NCBI GenBank assembly: GCA_039024315.1
Contig: JBCCQN010000016.1
Location: 1-64,000 of the forward strand
DNA: 64,000 bases
Origin: JBCAWW01 sp039024315
GTDB taxonomy: Bacteria; Bacteroidota; Bacteroidia; J057
Reading direction: 5' to 3'
Part shown: piece by piece, positions 17,478-25,669 of the stretch
Numbering within the stretch: the first letter of the stretch is position 1
How the letters are laid out: each line of letters starts with the position of its first letter
Translations under genes and position numbers: made by a program
The notes under the pieces: generated by a model
What the model was told of the DNA's origin: nothing
The model's database searches: none
The model's input: only the letters and a program-made list of their open reading frames with translations

Positions 17478-19505
17478 TTAGGCGAAAAGGTCCCGTTTTT
17501 GCAATTCGAGTAAAGCAGAAGGGATCGCCGCTTCGAACTCTCGGTTTTTGAAGAGCTTGTATTCAGCACATACTCTTAACACTTCACTGACACTCCAAGC
17601 TTGTGCAATGCAACCTCTTGCATTCCAAGGAGCATTGCCATCGTAGATCTCCGAAAGCGTACCGATGCCATCTTTGTAGAGTTGCTCTTCGAGGCTTTTG
17701 ACGATACTTCTTGCTTGGGCACGCCCCAAAGAGCCACGTGTACGAACGATCGCGTCTATGTAAGGCCCGATCAACCAGCCCCACACAGTGCCTTGGTGGT
17801 AGGCTCCATCGCGACGATATTGATCTCCCCCATAATGACCTTGGTAGTCATCAGCATGTGTGCTGAGGCTACGTAAACCAACAGGGGTAAACAATTCTCT
17901 CTCTACTTTGACTAAGACTTTTTGGCCTTTTGTTTTGCTGAGTAGTGAAAATGGCAGGCTAAGCGCAAATAGTTGGTTCGGGCGGATTTGCGCGTCTTTT
18001 TCTTCGCCGTTAATTAGATCAAAAAGGCATTCGGCCTCCGTATTCCAAAATTGCTTGACAAATTGCTTTTTGATTTCCTTGGCTTGTTCTTGGGCGGTGG
18101 CAGCCACGGCCTTTTCACCATTTTGGGCCCGCATCCAAGCGTAGATAGCCCAAGCATTATACCACAACGCATTGATTTCAACCGCTTTGCCAATTCTAGG
18201 CGTCACCACCCAGTCATCGACTTTGGCATCCATCCAAGTGAGTTGTACTCCATCGATCCCACCTGTCAAAAGACCATCTTGATCCATGTGGATGTTGTAG
18301 CGAGTGCCTGCCTTATGGCATTCCAGTATTTGGGCCATAATTGGGAGGAATTTCTCTAAATCCCTCGTCTGCACCTTAGTCGCTTGGAGATATTTATAAA
18401 CCGCCACAAAAAACCAAAGCGTAGCGTCTATGGTGTTATATTCTGGCTCTTCACCACTGTCTGGGAAGCGATTGGGCAACATGCCTTCGCTTACGGACTC
18501 GGCAAAAGCGAGAAGAATTTTTTCAGCATCCGCTTCCCTACCTGTAGCTAGACAAAGTCCTGGCAGGGCAATCATGCTATCGCGACCCCAATCAGAAAAC
18601 CAATGATAGCCAGCGATGATGGTTTTTAGATTTTCGCTGCGCTGAACGATAAATTGGTCTGCTGCTTTGACCAATTGTTTGAGCATAGGCTCTTTAAAAC
18701 TGGTGGCGTCTACCAAGGCCCTGCGTCGATTCTTTTCTGCTTCCATCATGACCCAGGGGTCTCTGCCACTTGGATCTTCGGTAGAAACGATAATACCAAA
18801 TCGGCTTCCTGCTTCCAATTCGACTGAAAAACTACCTGGACTAAAGAGGTCTTCATGGGCGTTGAGGCCACGATATTGTTCAAGCGGGTATTCTAAGCGA
18901 TAGTACCAATCATCATGAGCTACGAACTGCGCATTGGGGGCTGAAATATAGCAATAGGGGCTATCAAGATCTTGACGGTAGCGCAAAACTTCTCCCTCCA
19001 TTATCACTTGCTTGCCAAAGAGGGTGTGAGCATTACTTAGATGATGATAGTCTCTGTTGGCCATCATCGGCAAGAGATTCATGTGAAAATGTTGATCGGC
19101 AGCTAATACTTCATAAAGTATGAGGGTCGTATTTTCTCCATTGATGGCAACTATGGTTTTTTTAAGGCGAACTCCTTTGATTTGATAATGGAATTCAGGA
19201 AACCACTCTTGCTGAAACTTTTGCTGGAAGATGTAACCGTTGGGATAGATTGCCCCTTGGTATTTATTAGATCCTAATTCGTACTCCCTGCCATTGAGAT
19301 AAATGGTTTCATCCATCTTAGACAACAGGACTGTCCTACCCACAGGAGGGGCCAAGGCCGCAACTAACAAGCCGTGATAGCGACGAGTGTGAGTGCCAAT
19401 GACGGTAGAGCTAGCGAAGCCACCCAAACCATTTGTTTCGAGCCATTCGTACTGGATGGCTCTTTCAAAGCGATGGATGGTAGAAGAATCTAGAGTAAAA
19501 TGCAT
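17478..19505 (-). CDS. glycogen debranching enzyme (amylo-alpha-1,6-glucosidase, GH133-type)
   Basis: A 675-residue cytoplasmic enzyme that removes alpha-1,6 branches in glycogen turnover. The N-terminal beta-rich GDE_N domain opens with EWLETNGLGGFASST and the typical RRYHGLLVAAL (residues about 20-55). The C-terminal (alpha/alpha)6 GDE_C domain starts near 290, with GYHWFSDWGRDSMIALPGL (about 298-316). The usual acidic and aromatic motifs follow: NRFPDSGEEPEYNTIDATLWF, WMDAKVDDWVVTPR, GLRSLS and YHQGTVWGWLIGPY. Length matches the prokaryotic debranching family. A perfect 18-bp palindrome of LacI-operator type lies about 290 bp upstream. Confidence 0.93.
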   Translation of the reverse strand: MHFTLDSSTIHRFERAIQYEWLETNGLGGFASSTVIGTHTRRYHGLLVAALAPPVGRTVLLSKMDETIYLNGREYELGSNKYQGAIYPNGYIFQQKFQQEWFPEFHYQIKGVRLKKTIVAINGENTTLILYEVLAADQHFHMNLLPMMANRDYHHLSNAHTLFGKQVIMEGEVLRYRQDLDSPYCYISAPNAQFVAHDDWYYRLEYPLEQYRGLNAHEDLFSPGSFSVELEAGSRFGIIVSTEDPSGRDPWVMMEAEKNRRRALVDATSFKEPMLKQLVKAADQFIVQRSENLKTIIAGYHWFSDWGRDSMIALPGLCLATGREADAEKILLAFAESVSEGMLPNRFPDSGEEPEYNTIDATLWFFVAVYKYLQATKVQTRDLEKFLPIMAQILECHKAGTRYNIHMDQDGLLTGGIDGVQLTWMDAKVDDWVVTPRIGKAVEINALWYNAWAIYAWMRAQNGEKAVAATAQEQAKEIKKQFVKQFWNTEAECLFDLINGEEKDAQIRPNQLFALSLPFSLLSKTKGQKVLVKVERELFTPVGLRSLSTHADDYQGHYGGDQYRRDGAYHQGTVWGWLIGPYIDAIVRTRGSLGRAQARSIVKSLEEQLYKDGIGTLSEIYDGNAPWNARGCIAQAWSVSEVLRVCAEYKLFKNREFEAAIPSALLELQKRDLFA

Positions 19506-19798
19506 GGAGTACTTGTTCCGGTTACTTAGGTCAGTTAGTATACGGGCGAATAAAAGCAGTCCAAATGTTTCGCGATAAGTACGACAAATGCCCTTGTAAA
19601 GGTGTAGAAAGTAGCTCAGCAGATTTATCGTACTCGAGACAAAGAAACAAATTTATCCGATCACACTCCAAAAATCTTTTAAAGCTTTGCCTTTCACAAT
19701 GAGGAAAATTATCAAACCTTACAGTCTGAAGAAATAAATGTTGCTTAGTCAAATGATTTTTGGCATCTGCCTAGATTGGATGGAAAGCATATTTTGCC

Positions 19799-19816
19799 TC
19801 GAAAACGTTTTCGAGC
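19799..19816. promoter_or_regulatory. candidate LacI-family operator
   Basis: A perfect 18-bp palindrome, CTCGAAAACGTTTTCGAG. A central CG flanked by AAAA/TTTT arms is the usual pattern of LacI/GalR-family operators. It lies upstream of the glycogen debranching enzyme and just past the terminator of the preceding gene. No LacI-family gene is in the window, so the regulator would act in trans. The function is inferred. Confidence 0.5.
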
Positions 19817-19831
19817 TGTCCAAAAATGAAA

Positions 19832-19863
19832 ACTCCGATACGCTTTACTCAGGGTATCGGAGT
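19832..19863 (-). terminator. intrinsic terminator of the beta-lactamase-like gene
   Basis: ACTCCGATAC / GTATCGGAGT, a 10-bp stem followed by TTTTCATTTTT on the minus strand. Confidence 0.85.
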
Positions 19864-19903
19864 GATCGATTTTCGACAAATCGAGTCTTATTATTACATG
19901 GGG

Positions 19904-21178
19904 TTATTTGAATTCAGAAGTCGTCTCGGAAGGAAAGTCCTCAAATTCTGACTCTTCTTCCTCCCAAGGGATGGGTACCTCTACCCTTTTGGCCAGTTGA
20001 TATACGCGCCAATAGTTGATCGGCTTTTTGGCATTGACTCGATTAGATAAAATGATGATAGTGCGTTGTGCCTTCATATCGCGAATAAAACAGGTCCGAA
20101 AACCTCGCCACCATCCAAAATGATAAGCAACATGAGGAAGCCATTTTTTGAGCCGCCAGCCTAGACCATAATTCCGTCCTCTTTGATAAGGACCAGCCCC
20201 CTGAAACATCATAGCTACCGTCTCTGGCTTCAATAAGCGTCCTTCATAAAGAGCTTGATCCAAGGTATATAGGTCTGTTACATTGGAGTAAACGCCCTTG
20301 TCGCCTAAAACACCATCTAAATAATCCCCTTCTGCTGGCTTATAGGTACGTCTGCCCTTGATGTAGCCCTGAGCTCGGCCAAAGACTTTTTTCCTTTTTA
20401 GGAGATTATAAGCCGCCGAGTTTTGCATACCCAAGGGCTTGAAAACCCGCATATCTACAAATTCAGAGAAGCTTTGCCCACTTAAGCGTTCAATGATAGC
20501 GGCCAGCAAAGCATAATTGGTGTTATTGTACTGAAATTTACTGCCGGGCCTAAAACGCAGCTTCATAGGGTGCTCAGCCAATAAATCAACTACTTTTTGA
20601 TTGGTGAGGAAATATCTTTTATTCCAATAATCTTGGCCTAGGCCCATGTAGCGGCATAATCCGCTGCGGTGTGCCAGTAGGTGTTTGACTTTTACCTTCT
20701 GGTAGGGAAACTCCGGTAAGTAAGTCTTTACGGGTTCATTGAGGACCAAGCTCCCCTCTTCATAAAGCAACAGGGCTGCTATGGCAGTGATGGGCTTAGA
20801 AACCGAAGCGAGTTGGAAGGTAGAGTGAATATTGAGCGGCTCGCGCTTGCGGGTATTGGCATAACCATAAGCTCCTTGATGGACGATTTGTCCATTTTCA
20901 GCGATTAGCACTGTACCACTAAAGTCATGAGTTTTGACTAAACGCTTGAAATAGTTTTCTAGGGTTTCATGCCGACTCTGGCCGTCAAAGACCCAATCTA
21001 TGGGAATTTCTCCTTGGTCAGAAGGAATAGAGGCTTCGGCTTCAGAAGGATCGGCAAAGAAATCTCCTTCTTCTACAGAAACTGGGGTAGCAAAGATATT
21101 TTGGCGAAGGGCGTACCGACCGCAGGAAGCCGGTACCAGGAAAACAAGAAGCAAGACAATTGTACGCAGGTAAAGCAT
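19904..21178 (-). CDS. class C beta-lactamase-like serine hydrolase lipoprotein
   Basis: I choose the start at 21178 rather than the longer frame from 21262, because it begins a lipoprotein signal (MLYLRTIVLLLVFLVPASC). That gives 424 residues. The body is a serine beta-lactamase/DD-peptidase fold: a Ser-x-x-Lys nucleophile in LASVSKPITAIAALL (about 120), YNNTNYALLAAI (Tyr-x-Asn, about 214), GLGWRLK and a C-terminal HFGWWRGF in place of the KTG strand. Such envelope hydrolases act on peptidoglycan peptides or esters; the substrate here is unknown. Single gene with its own terminator. Confidence 0.85.
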   Translation of the reverse strand: MLYLRTIVLLLVFLVPASCGRYALRQNIFATPVSVEEGDFFADPSEAEASIPSDQGEIPIDWVFDGQSRHETLENYFKRLVKTHDFSGTVLIAENGQIVHQGAYGYANTRKREPLNIHSTFQLASVSKPITAIAALLLYEEGSLVLNEPVKTYLPEFPYQKVKVKHLLAHRSGLCRYMGLGQDYWNKRYFLTNQKVVDLLAEHPMKLRFRPGSKFQYNNTNYALLAAIIERLSGQSFSEFVDMRVFKPLGMQNSAAYNLLKRKKVFGRAQGYIKGRRTYKPAEGDYLDGVLGDKGVYSNVTDLYTLDQALYEGRLLKPETVAMMFQGAGPYQRGRNYGLGWRLKKWLPHVAYHFGWWRGFRTCFIRDMKAQRTIIILSNRVNAKKPINYWRVYQLAKRVEVPIPWEEEESEFEDFPSETTSEFK

Positions 21179-21350
21179 GTCTTGGTTCAAGTCTATGGCC
21201 CAAAAGTAGGAGTAGCTTACGCCAAAAAAAATTAGCTTTTGCCCAAAAACTGACTTGCCCATTTTGCGCTATTTGGACTATCCGAATATTAAAATATGAA
21301 TATCCCAAAATGCATGTTTATGCAACTATCTGGTTAGGAATTAAGCGATT

Positions 21351-21368
21351 GAGCGTTCTGCGCAGCAG
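21351..21368 (+). repeat. 18-nt hairpin repeat (foot GAGCGTT, stem CTGC/GCAG, loop GCA)
   Basis: Intergenic copy of the main form, followed by TAA. Confidence 0.8.
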
Positions 21369-21503
21369 TAAAAATAACCTAGATCCGGCTCAAAAAACGC
21401 CCAGATTGGAGCAACTGAGGCGAAATTCTTACAAGAGAGAATGGTCTTTTGGGCCTCATTTAGGGTAAAAAGCCACGCTAGAGGAGTCCAATTGCCATTT
21501 AGC

Positions 21504-21536
21504 AAAAAAACGTGTGTAGGATCAAACCTACACACG
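21504..21536 (-). terminator. intrinsic terminator
   Basis: CGTGTGTAGG / CCTACACACG, a 10-bp stem with a 6-nt loop, followed by a run of seven T on the minus strand, downstream of the SnoaL-like lipoprotein gene. Confidence 0.9.
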
Positions 21537-21562
21537 CCATGAAAACAAAAGAATGTGGTTAC

Positions 21563-22432
21563 CTAAAACTTACCGTTGTCATTCTTCCATTCATCTTTAG
21601 GGGGAATCGGGGCAATTACATCCCAGTGTTCTACGATTTGTCCGTTTTCAAATCTAAATAAGTCATAGAAGGCCGTATGCTCGCCTTTGCCAAATTTACC
21701 TTCACTCATTGCTAGGACAAAGTTGCCCTCGCCCAAGACTTTGTGCAGTTGGGTGTATTCCATGACCAAGCCGTTTTCTGCAAAGTATTTCATCGCCGCG
21801 CCAAAACCATCCAAACCATCGGCAACCGCTGGATTGTGCTGAATGTATTTTTCCGGATTAATGTAAGTAGCGACTTTGTCCATCTCGTTGTTGAGTAGTA
21901 CTTTTTCGATAAACTCACGTGCAGCCTGCTTATTGGCCTCGGTTTTGGCTAAGTCAGTGATTTCCGTAGCACCGTCAAATTGGGTTCTGCCACTAGGGTT
22001 GGGTTTTTGAACCTCGAGCAAATTGTCCCAGTGCTCGACGATCAGACCGTCTTCAAAGCGAAATACATCGAAACCCGCTTTGGGACCAAAGAAATCATAC
22101 TCAGTGTGAGTGAATACATAATCTCCGTCTTCGAAAGCGCGTACGACATTGGCGCTAAATCCCCCTTCTGGAGCATTGGCCATGACCGCACCAAATCCCG
22201 CTAGGCCATCCCCTACCGATAGATTGTGTTGGATGTACTTATTAGGATTGATATAGGAGATGGGTTCTTGTGAACCATTGTTAAAGCTGTTGAGTAGGGC
22301 GACTACTTTGTCTTTGTTTGATAAACTCATAGGTTCTTCCGTTTTAGTTTGAGACATAGAGCCTTTATTACTGCCACAACTTGCGAGGGCGAGCAAAAGG
22401 GCTATTTGAGTGATGATGGAAATCGTTTTCAT
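21563..22432 (-). CDS. lipoprotein with two SnoaL-like (NTF2-fold) domains
   Basis: Start taken at 22432, where a lipoprotein signal begins (MKTISIITQIALLLALASC); the frame is open from 22465. The 289-residue protein has two similar halves. Each has NP(N/E)KYIQHN followed by VGDGLAGFGAVM or VADGLDGFGAAM, and ends with FDVFRFEDGLIVEHWDN or YDLFRFENGQIVEHWDV. This is the SnoaL-like polyketide-cyclase/NTF2 fold, internally duplicated. Such domains bind small hydrophobic ligands or act as isomerases; no substrate can be named. It lies next to an AraC-family regulator on the same strand, which may control it. Confidence 0.82.
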   Translation of the reverse strand: MKTISIITQIALLLALASCGSNKGSMSQTKTEEPMSLSNKDKVVALLNSFNNGSQEPISYINPNKYIQHNLSVGDGLAGFGAVMANAPEGGFSANVVRAFEDGDYVFTHTEYDFFGPKAGFDVFRFEDGLIVEHWDNLLEVQKPNPSGRTQFDGATEITDLAKTEANKQAAREFIEKVLLNNEMDKVATYINPEKYIQHNPAVADGLDGFGAAMKYFAENGLVMEYTQLHKVLGEGNFVLAMSEGKFGKGEHTAFYDLFRFENGQIVEHWDVIAPIPPKDEWKNDNGKF

Positions 22433-22533
22433 TTTAACTTGCATTAGTTGAACTATCGCAAGCAAAATTAGGGGTAGGCCTCTCCTTGACGGATATAGAA
22501 AAATGCGTTAAGACTGTAAAAAATGGAAAATCG

Positions 22534-23409
22534 CTAAGTGTGGACTTTCCGAAATTGCTCAGGAGTGCTTAGGGTATGTCTTTTGAAGTATTTGAAGAAG
22601 TTAGTCGTCTCTTCAAAGCCACTCGCATAGGCTACTTCCTTGATCGAAAGTTTGGTGTTGATAAGTAAACGTTTGATTTGTGTGATAGCGATTTCGTCTA
22701 TGAGCTTTTTAGCAGATTTTTTTACGATGCTATGGCAGATATTATTTAATGTCCTGCTAGTCAAAGACATCATCTCCGCATAATCATTGACTTTTTGAGT
22801 GCGGCGGCAGTGTTTTTCGATTAATTTTTGCAGTTGTAGGAACTCGCGTAGATACTTTTTAGGGTCGATATGAGTGTTTAAACTTGCTTTATGACGATAG
22901 AGTTGGGTGAGCAAAATGTGTAATTCACTGCGAATGACCCCTTGAGAATAGCTATCGTTGACTTGAAAATATTCGCGTTTGATGCGCTCGATGAGCTGGG
23001 TGAGCTCGGCAAAGGCAGCTGATGCGAACTGTAATTTTTGGATACCCAATAATTCATTAAATAAATTTAGCGCTTTGAGCGATTCCAACTCATCTAGGTA
23101 GCTGACCAAAAAATCATCCGTAAATAGTAGCATATATCCCTTGACCTCACTCTTGACAAATTGATGGATTTGGTCTTTGCGGATGGTCAGGATGCTGCCC
23201 GCCTCATAGTCGTACTCTTGAAAGTCAATGATGTGTTTGCCATTACCTTCGAGTACCATGATTATAAGAAAAAACTCTACTAAGTGGGGCTTAAAGGGAG
23301 AATGATTGAGGTCCGTACGGCTAAACAAATCCTCTAAATAACCCATGTCAAAAGCTGCGTCAGGATTCCTTCGATTACGAAATTTGATATGCTTCAGATC
23401 CTCGTGCAT
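22534..23409 (-). CDS. AraC-family transcriptional regulator
   Basis: A 291-residue regulator with an N-terminal cupin-like sensor region (about 30-120, IDFQEYDYEAGSILTIRKDQ) and a C-terminal AraC double helix-turn-helix domain (about 190-291). Its second HTH is KLSIKEVAYASGFEETTNFFKYFKRHTLSTPEQFRK. Within the DNA-binding domain, MMSLTSRTLNNICHSIVKKS is the first HTH. It reads toward the SnoaL-like lipoprotein gene and may control it; the effector is unknown. An 18-nt hairpin repeat lies just upstream of its start. Confidence 0.9.
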   Translation of the reverse strand: MHEDLKHIKFRNRRNPDAAFDMGYLEDLFSRTDLNHSPFKPHLVEFFLIIMVLEGNGKHIIDFQEYDYEAGSILTIRKDQIHQFVKSEVKGYMLLFTDDFLVSYLDELESLKALNLFNELLGIQKLQFASAAFAELTQLIERIKREYFQVNDSYSQGVIRSELHILLTQLYRHKASLNTHIDPKKYLREFLQLQKLIEKHCRRTQKVNDYAEMMSLTSRTLNNICHSIVKKSAKKLIDEIAITQIKRLLINTKLSIKEVAYASGFEETTNFFKYFKRHTLSTPEQFRKVHT

Positions 23410-23430
23410 GCTTTACTCTTTGGGTTTTTG

Positions 23431-23448
23431 CCGCTGCGCAGAACGCTT
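23431..23448 (-). repeat. 18-nt hairpin repeat (foot AAGCGTT, stem CTGC/GCGG with one wobble, loop GCA)
   Basis: Intergenic copy between the AraC gene start and the stop of the upstream lipoprotein gene. Confidence 0.75.
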
Positions 23449-23458
23449 AGTTAGGTCT

Positions 23459-24394
23459 TCAATCTTTGGCTTGATTAGGCAGGTATTGTCGTTTGTCTTT
23501 ACTCCAATTGAGTAGATACTGAGTCGATTTAATCTTTTTCATACCGTCAATATCTCCTCTCCATGCAAAATGAGCGCAATCAATCTCAAATTCATCCTTT
23601 TGTACTTGGATAATACCCGCTTGGAGAAACTGATAGCTTTGCTTGATGAGAAATCCGTCGTCTTCCGCACAATTACGGCTATCCAATTCAATTTCCATCA
23701 TCAAATGCAGGGCATGCCTTTTGGCATCAAACTCATAGATCAGTTCATGTTCACTGATGATCGGAACAGAAGACGTGATTGCATTAACTTTATACTGGAT
23801 TTCTTCCTTCCCGTTTTGATTCCAATCCAACACTTTTACGCTTCCGTTTTCGTATTTATTTCCCGCTAAGGTGTCGCTCAAGAGCAGCTTCCCTTTCTGG
23901 TCAATCAAGTATATTAGCGTTTTGTAGGCCAATTTTGAGGCATGACCATGACTAAGCCAATAAAGCTCATAGCGGTTAAAAGTCTCATGATGGATGAGGC
24001 TTTCTAGGTACTTGACCGATAGCTGTTCAGGGCTAAAACGGAAATTATGGTAATCCACAAGATTTTCGATCCCAAACAGGAGTTTGTCTTTGCTAGGGGA
24101 GGCTTGCTTCTCGATCGTATCGATCAGTCTATCAAAGGCCCTCTGCCATTCGACGCCTAGATTTAAGCTGTCTTGGATCATCTGGACGGCTTCCTCCATA
24201 GCAATCTTTTTGGACTCCTCTGCCTTTGGAGGGAGACAAGCCAAGAATGATCCTACCAATAAGAGCCCAATTAAGTACCGAGTAGTAAGTAAAAAGTATC
24301 TAGTACGAAGAATAATCGCTTTTACACCCCAATGAGGTCGTTTTTTAAAAGTCATACTACTGAATACTATTGTCTTACTACTTAACTTTTTCAT
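23459..24394 (-). CDS. uncharacterised lipoprotein with repeat-derived N-terminus
   Basis: A 311-codon frame. The hydrophobic lipoprotein signal (YLIGLLLVGSFLAC, Cys53) sits abnormally far in, and no ATG lies near it; the nearest in-frame ATGs are at codons 1 and 14. Codons 1 to about 38 fall inside a copy of the 105-120 bp inverted-repeat element, so the original start was probably replaced by the insertion. The body (residues 60-311) is unrecognised. It is rich in Leu, Lys and Asp, with one FG-GAP-like stretch (VKVLDWNQNGKEEIQYKV), and is intact. Whether it is still expressed is uncertain. Confidence 0.6.
   Translation of the reverse strand: MKKLSSKTIVFSSMTFKKRPHWGVKAIILRTRYFLLTTRYLIGLLLVGSFLACLPPKAEESKKIAMEEAVQMIQDSLNLGVEWQRAFDRLIDTIEKQASPSKDKLLFGIENLVDYHNFRFSPEQLSVKYLESLIHHETFNRYELYWLSHGHASKLAYKTLIYLIDQKGKLLLSDTLAGNKYENGSVKVLDWNQNGKEEIQYKVNAITSSVPIISEHELIYEFDAKRHALHLMMEIELDSRNCAEDDGFLIKQSYQFLQAGIIQVQKDEFEIDCAHFAWRGDIDGMKKIKSTQYLLNWSKDKRQYLPNQAKD
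24279..24384. repeat. 105-120 bp inverted-repeat element, copy A
   Basis: The left end (AGTAGTAAGTAAAAAGTATC) and the inverted right end (AAGTAGTAAGACAATAGTAT) are imperfect inverted repeats. The inner part from TAGTACGAAGAATAATCGCT is nearly identical to copy D at 35287-35405. It lies within the start of the lipoprotein gene. Confidence 0.75.
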
Positions 24395-24422
24395 TGCGAG
24401 TGTGAGATCCTTGTTTTGTTTA

Positions 24423-24440
24423 CTGCTGCGCAGAACGCTT
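24423..24440 (-). repeat. 18-nt hairpin repeat (foot AAGCGTT, stem CTGC/GCAG, loop GCA)
   Basis: Perfect copy between the alpha/beta hydrolase gene and the lipoprotein gene. Confidence 0.8.
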
Positions 24441-24489
24441 ATTCTATTGACTTCTTAACGGCTTGATTGCAAGGCTAGTACTCAAAGGC

Positions 24490-25356
24490 TCAAGCGTTCA
24501 TTTCCTTAATTAGCTCCGCTATTTTCGGAGCCTGATCCTCTTGCAAAAAGTGCTTAGCTGGCAGCTCAATATAGCGCTCGATTCCCGTTAACTTTTGAGT
24601 GGGAAGGCCATAGGCTTTGACGGTGAGGGCGGGATCCTTGGCTCCCCAAATAATTTGTTTTGGCACCTCCAAACCTTTAATGGCATTTAGATATAAATCT
24701 TCCTTGGCCTGGGTGGCCTCAAAGCTGCGCATAATCTTTAAAAAGGCTTTGCCTCCGTCGCCATGCTTTAACAATCGTACATAAGCCGCTCCTTCAGATT
24801 GTGGCAAGGAGGCTTTGTCTTCCACCCCTTGTAAGTACATCAATGGTGCAAAAATCGCCGGCTGCATACTCGCTAGGTACCATTCCCCTATGCCTTGCCA
24901 CTCAAAAGGACGCATCGTCCACGGCTTTTGGAAATGAGCCAGGCCTGCAATCAAGGTGTTGAGAATCGTCAGAGAGAGGATCCGTTCAGGATGAGCAGCC
25001 ACCATTTCCATGCCTATCGGTCCGCCGATATCGTGAATGACCAAATGATATTTTGCCAAGCCGAGGGCTTCGGTAGCCTTCACGGACCATCTACCTAAAC
25101 CCGTCCAGCTGTAATCATATTGTGTGGGCTTATCAGCCAAGCCCATACCCGGCAAATCAAAGGCAATAGCTCGAAATGAGCGTTCGGCGAGCGCCGGTAG
25201 CATCTTACGATATAAATAAGCCGAAGAAGGGACCCCATGCATGCAGACGACGGCTTCCCCTTTCCCTGCTTCCCGTACAAAGCTTTTGATGCCCTCTGCT
25301 GAGAAAAATCGTCCCGCTTTACGATGGGCTTCTATATGATCTTTGGCACTAGGCAT
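24490..25356 (-). CDS. alpha/beta hydrolase, haloalkane dehalogenase-like
   Basis: A 288-residue cytoplasmic alpha/beta-fold hydrolase. The oxyanion segment is CMHGVPSSAYLYRKMLP and the strand-helix AIAFDLPGMGLADKP. The nucleophile elbow is HDIGGPIG (Asp about 105), so the nucleophile is Asp, as in haloalkane dehalogenases and epoxide hydrolases, not Ser. The catalytic His is in AKHFLQEDQAP (about 268). Length fits the dehalogenase family. Substrate not predictable; the protein could equally be an epoxide or fluoroacetate hydrolase. A hairpin repeat lies inside the gene at 25178-25196. Confidence 0.85.
   Translation of the reverse strand: MPSAKDHIEAHRKAGRFFSAEGIKSFVREAGKGEAVVCMHGVPSSAYLYRKMLPALAERSFRAIAFDLPGMGLADKPTQYDYSWTGLGRWSVKATEALGLAKYHLVIHDIGGPIGMEMVAAHPERILSLTILNTLIAGLAHFQKPWTMRPFEWQGIGEWYLASMQPAIFAPLMYLQGVEDKASLPQSEGAAYVRLLKHGDGGKAFLKIMRSFEATQAKEDLYLNAIKGLEVPKQIIWGAKDPALTVKAYGLPTQKLTGIERYIELPAKHFLQEDQAPKIAELIKEMNA
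25178..25196 (+). repeat. 18-nt-type hairpin repeat (foot GAGCGTT, stem CGGC/GCCG, loop GAGC)
   Basis: Inside the alpha/beta hydrolase gene on the opposite strand, where it encodes PALAERS. Confidence 0.6.
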
Positions 25357-25669
25357 TTTGTTTTTGAAGCTAAGGAAAATTCTCGTCCTTTTTTATGTCC
25401 ACCACCGCGTGGAACTCACAAGCCCGTATTTATGTACAGAGTAGCAAGTATCCCGAAAGCTTTCGGGAGTATGTAGTACAAAAAAAAGGTCTAGATGAAT
25501 CACATAGCCTTATTTTCCTCCGCCTTAATATTGAATACTATTGTCTAAGTACCGGAAAGGTGATTCCTTGTCCTCCCAATAAGATCGGTATGAGACCCTC
25601 TTGTTTGACGCCTATGCACTTTATTGAGAGGGGAACTTTTGGGCTAATGACAATAGGACGGAGGCAAGC
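25357..25669. other. 313-bp intergenic region carrying inverted-repeat copy B
   Basis: Between two minus-strand genes. The recognisable content is repeat copy B (25439-25551). A 128-codon plus-strand frame spans the area but runs through the repeat and has no family features, so it is not called. Confidence 0.5.
25439..25551. repeat. 105-120 bp inverted-repeat element, copy B
   Basis: The left end GAGTAGCAAGTATCCCGAAA holds a perfect 16-bp palindrome (CCCGAAAGCTTTCGGG). The right end GAATACTATTGTCTAAGTAC is the inverted match. It shares the palindrome and the following AGTACA-A-run-GGTCT with copy C. Confidence 0.7.

Larger units (their letters stand above)
19506..19903. other. 398-bp intergenic region with operator-like palindrome and terminator
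   Basis: Upstream region of the minus-strand debranching enzyme and downstream region of the beta-lactamase-like gene. It holds the 18-bp palindrome at 19799-19816 and the terminator at 19832-19863. A 73-codon minus-strand frame (19531-19752) has no coding features and is not called. Confidence 0.6.
21179..21562. other. 384-bp intergenic region with hairpin repeat and terminator
   Basis: Contains one 18-nt hairpin repeat (21351-21368) and the terminator of the SnoaL-like gene (21511-21536). Short open frames here show no coding features. Confidence 0.6.

Noticed and set aside
19531..19752. 73-codon minus-strand frame upstream of the debranching enzyme
   Set aside because: Composition and content show no coding sign; the space is better read as an upstream regulatory region.
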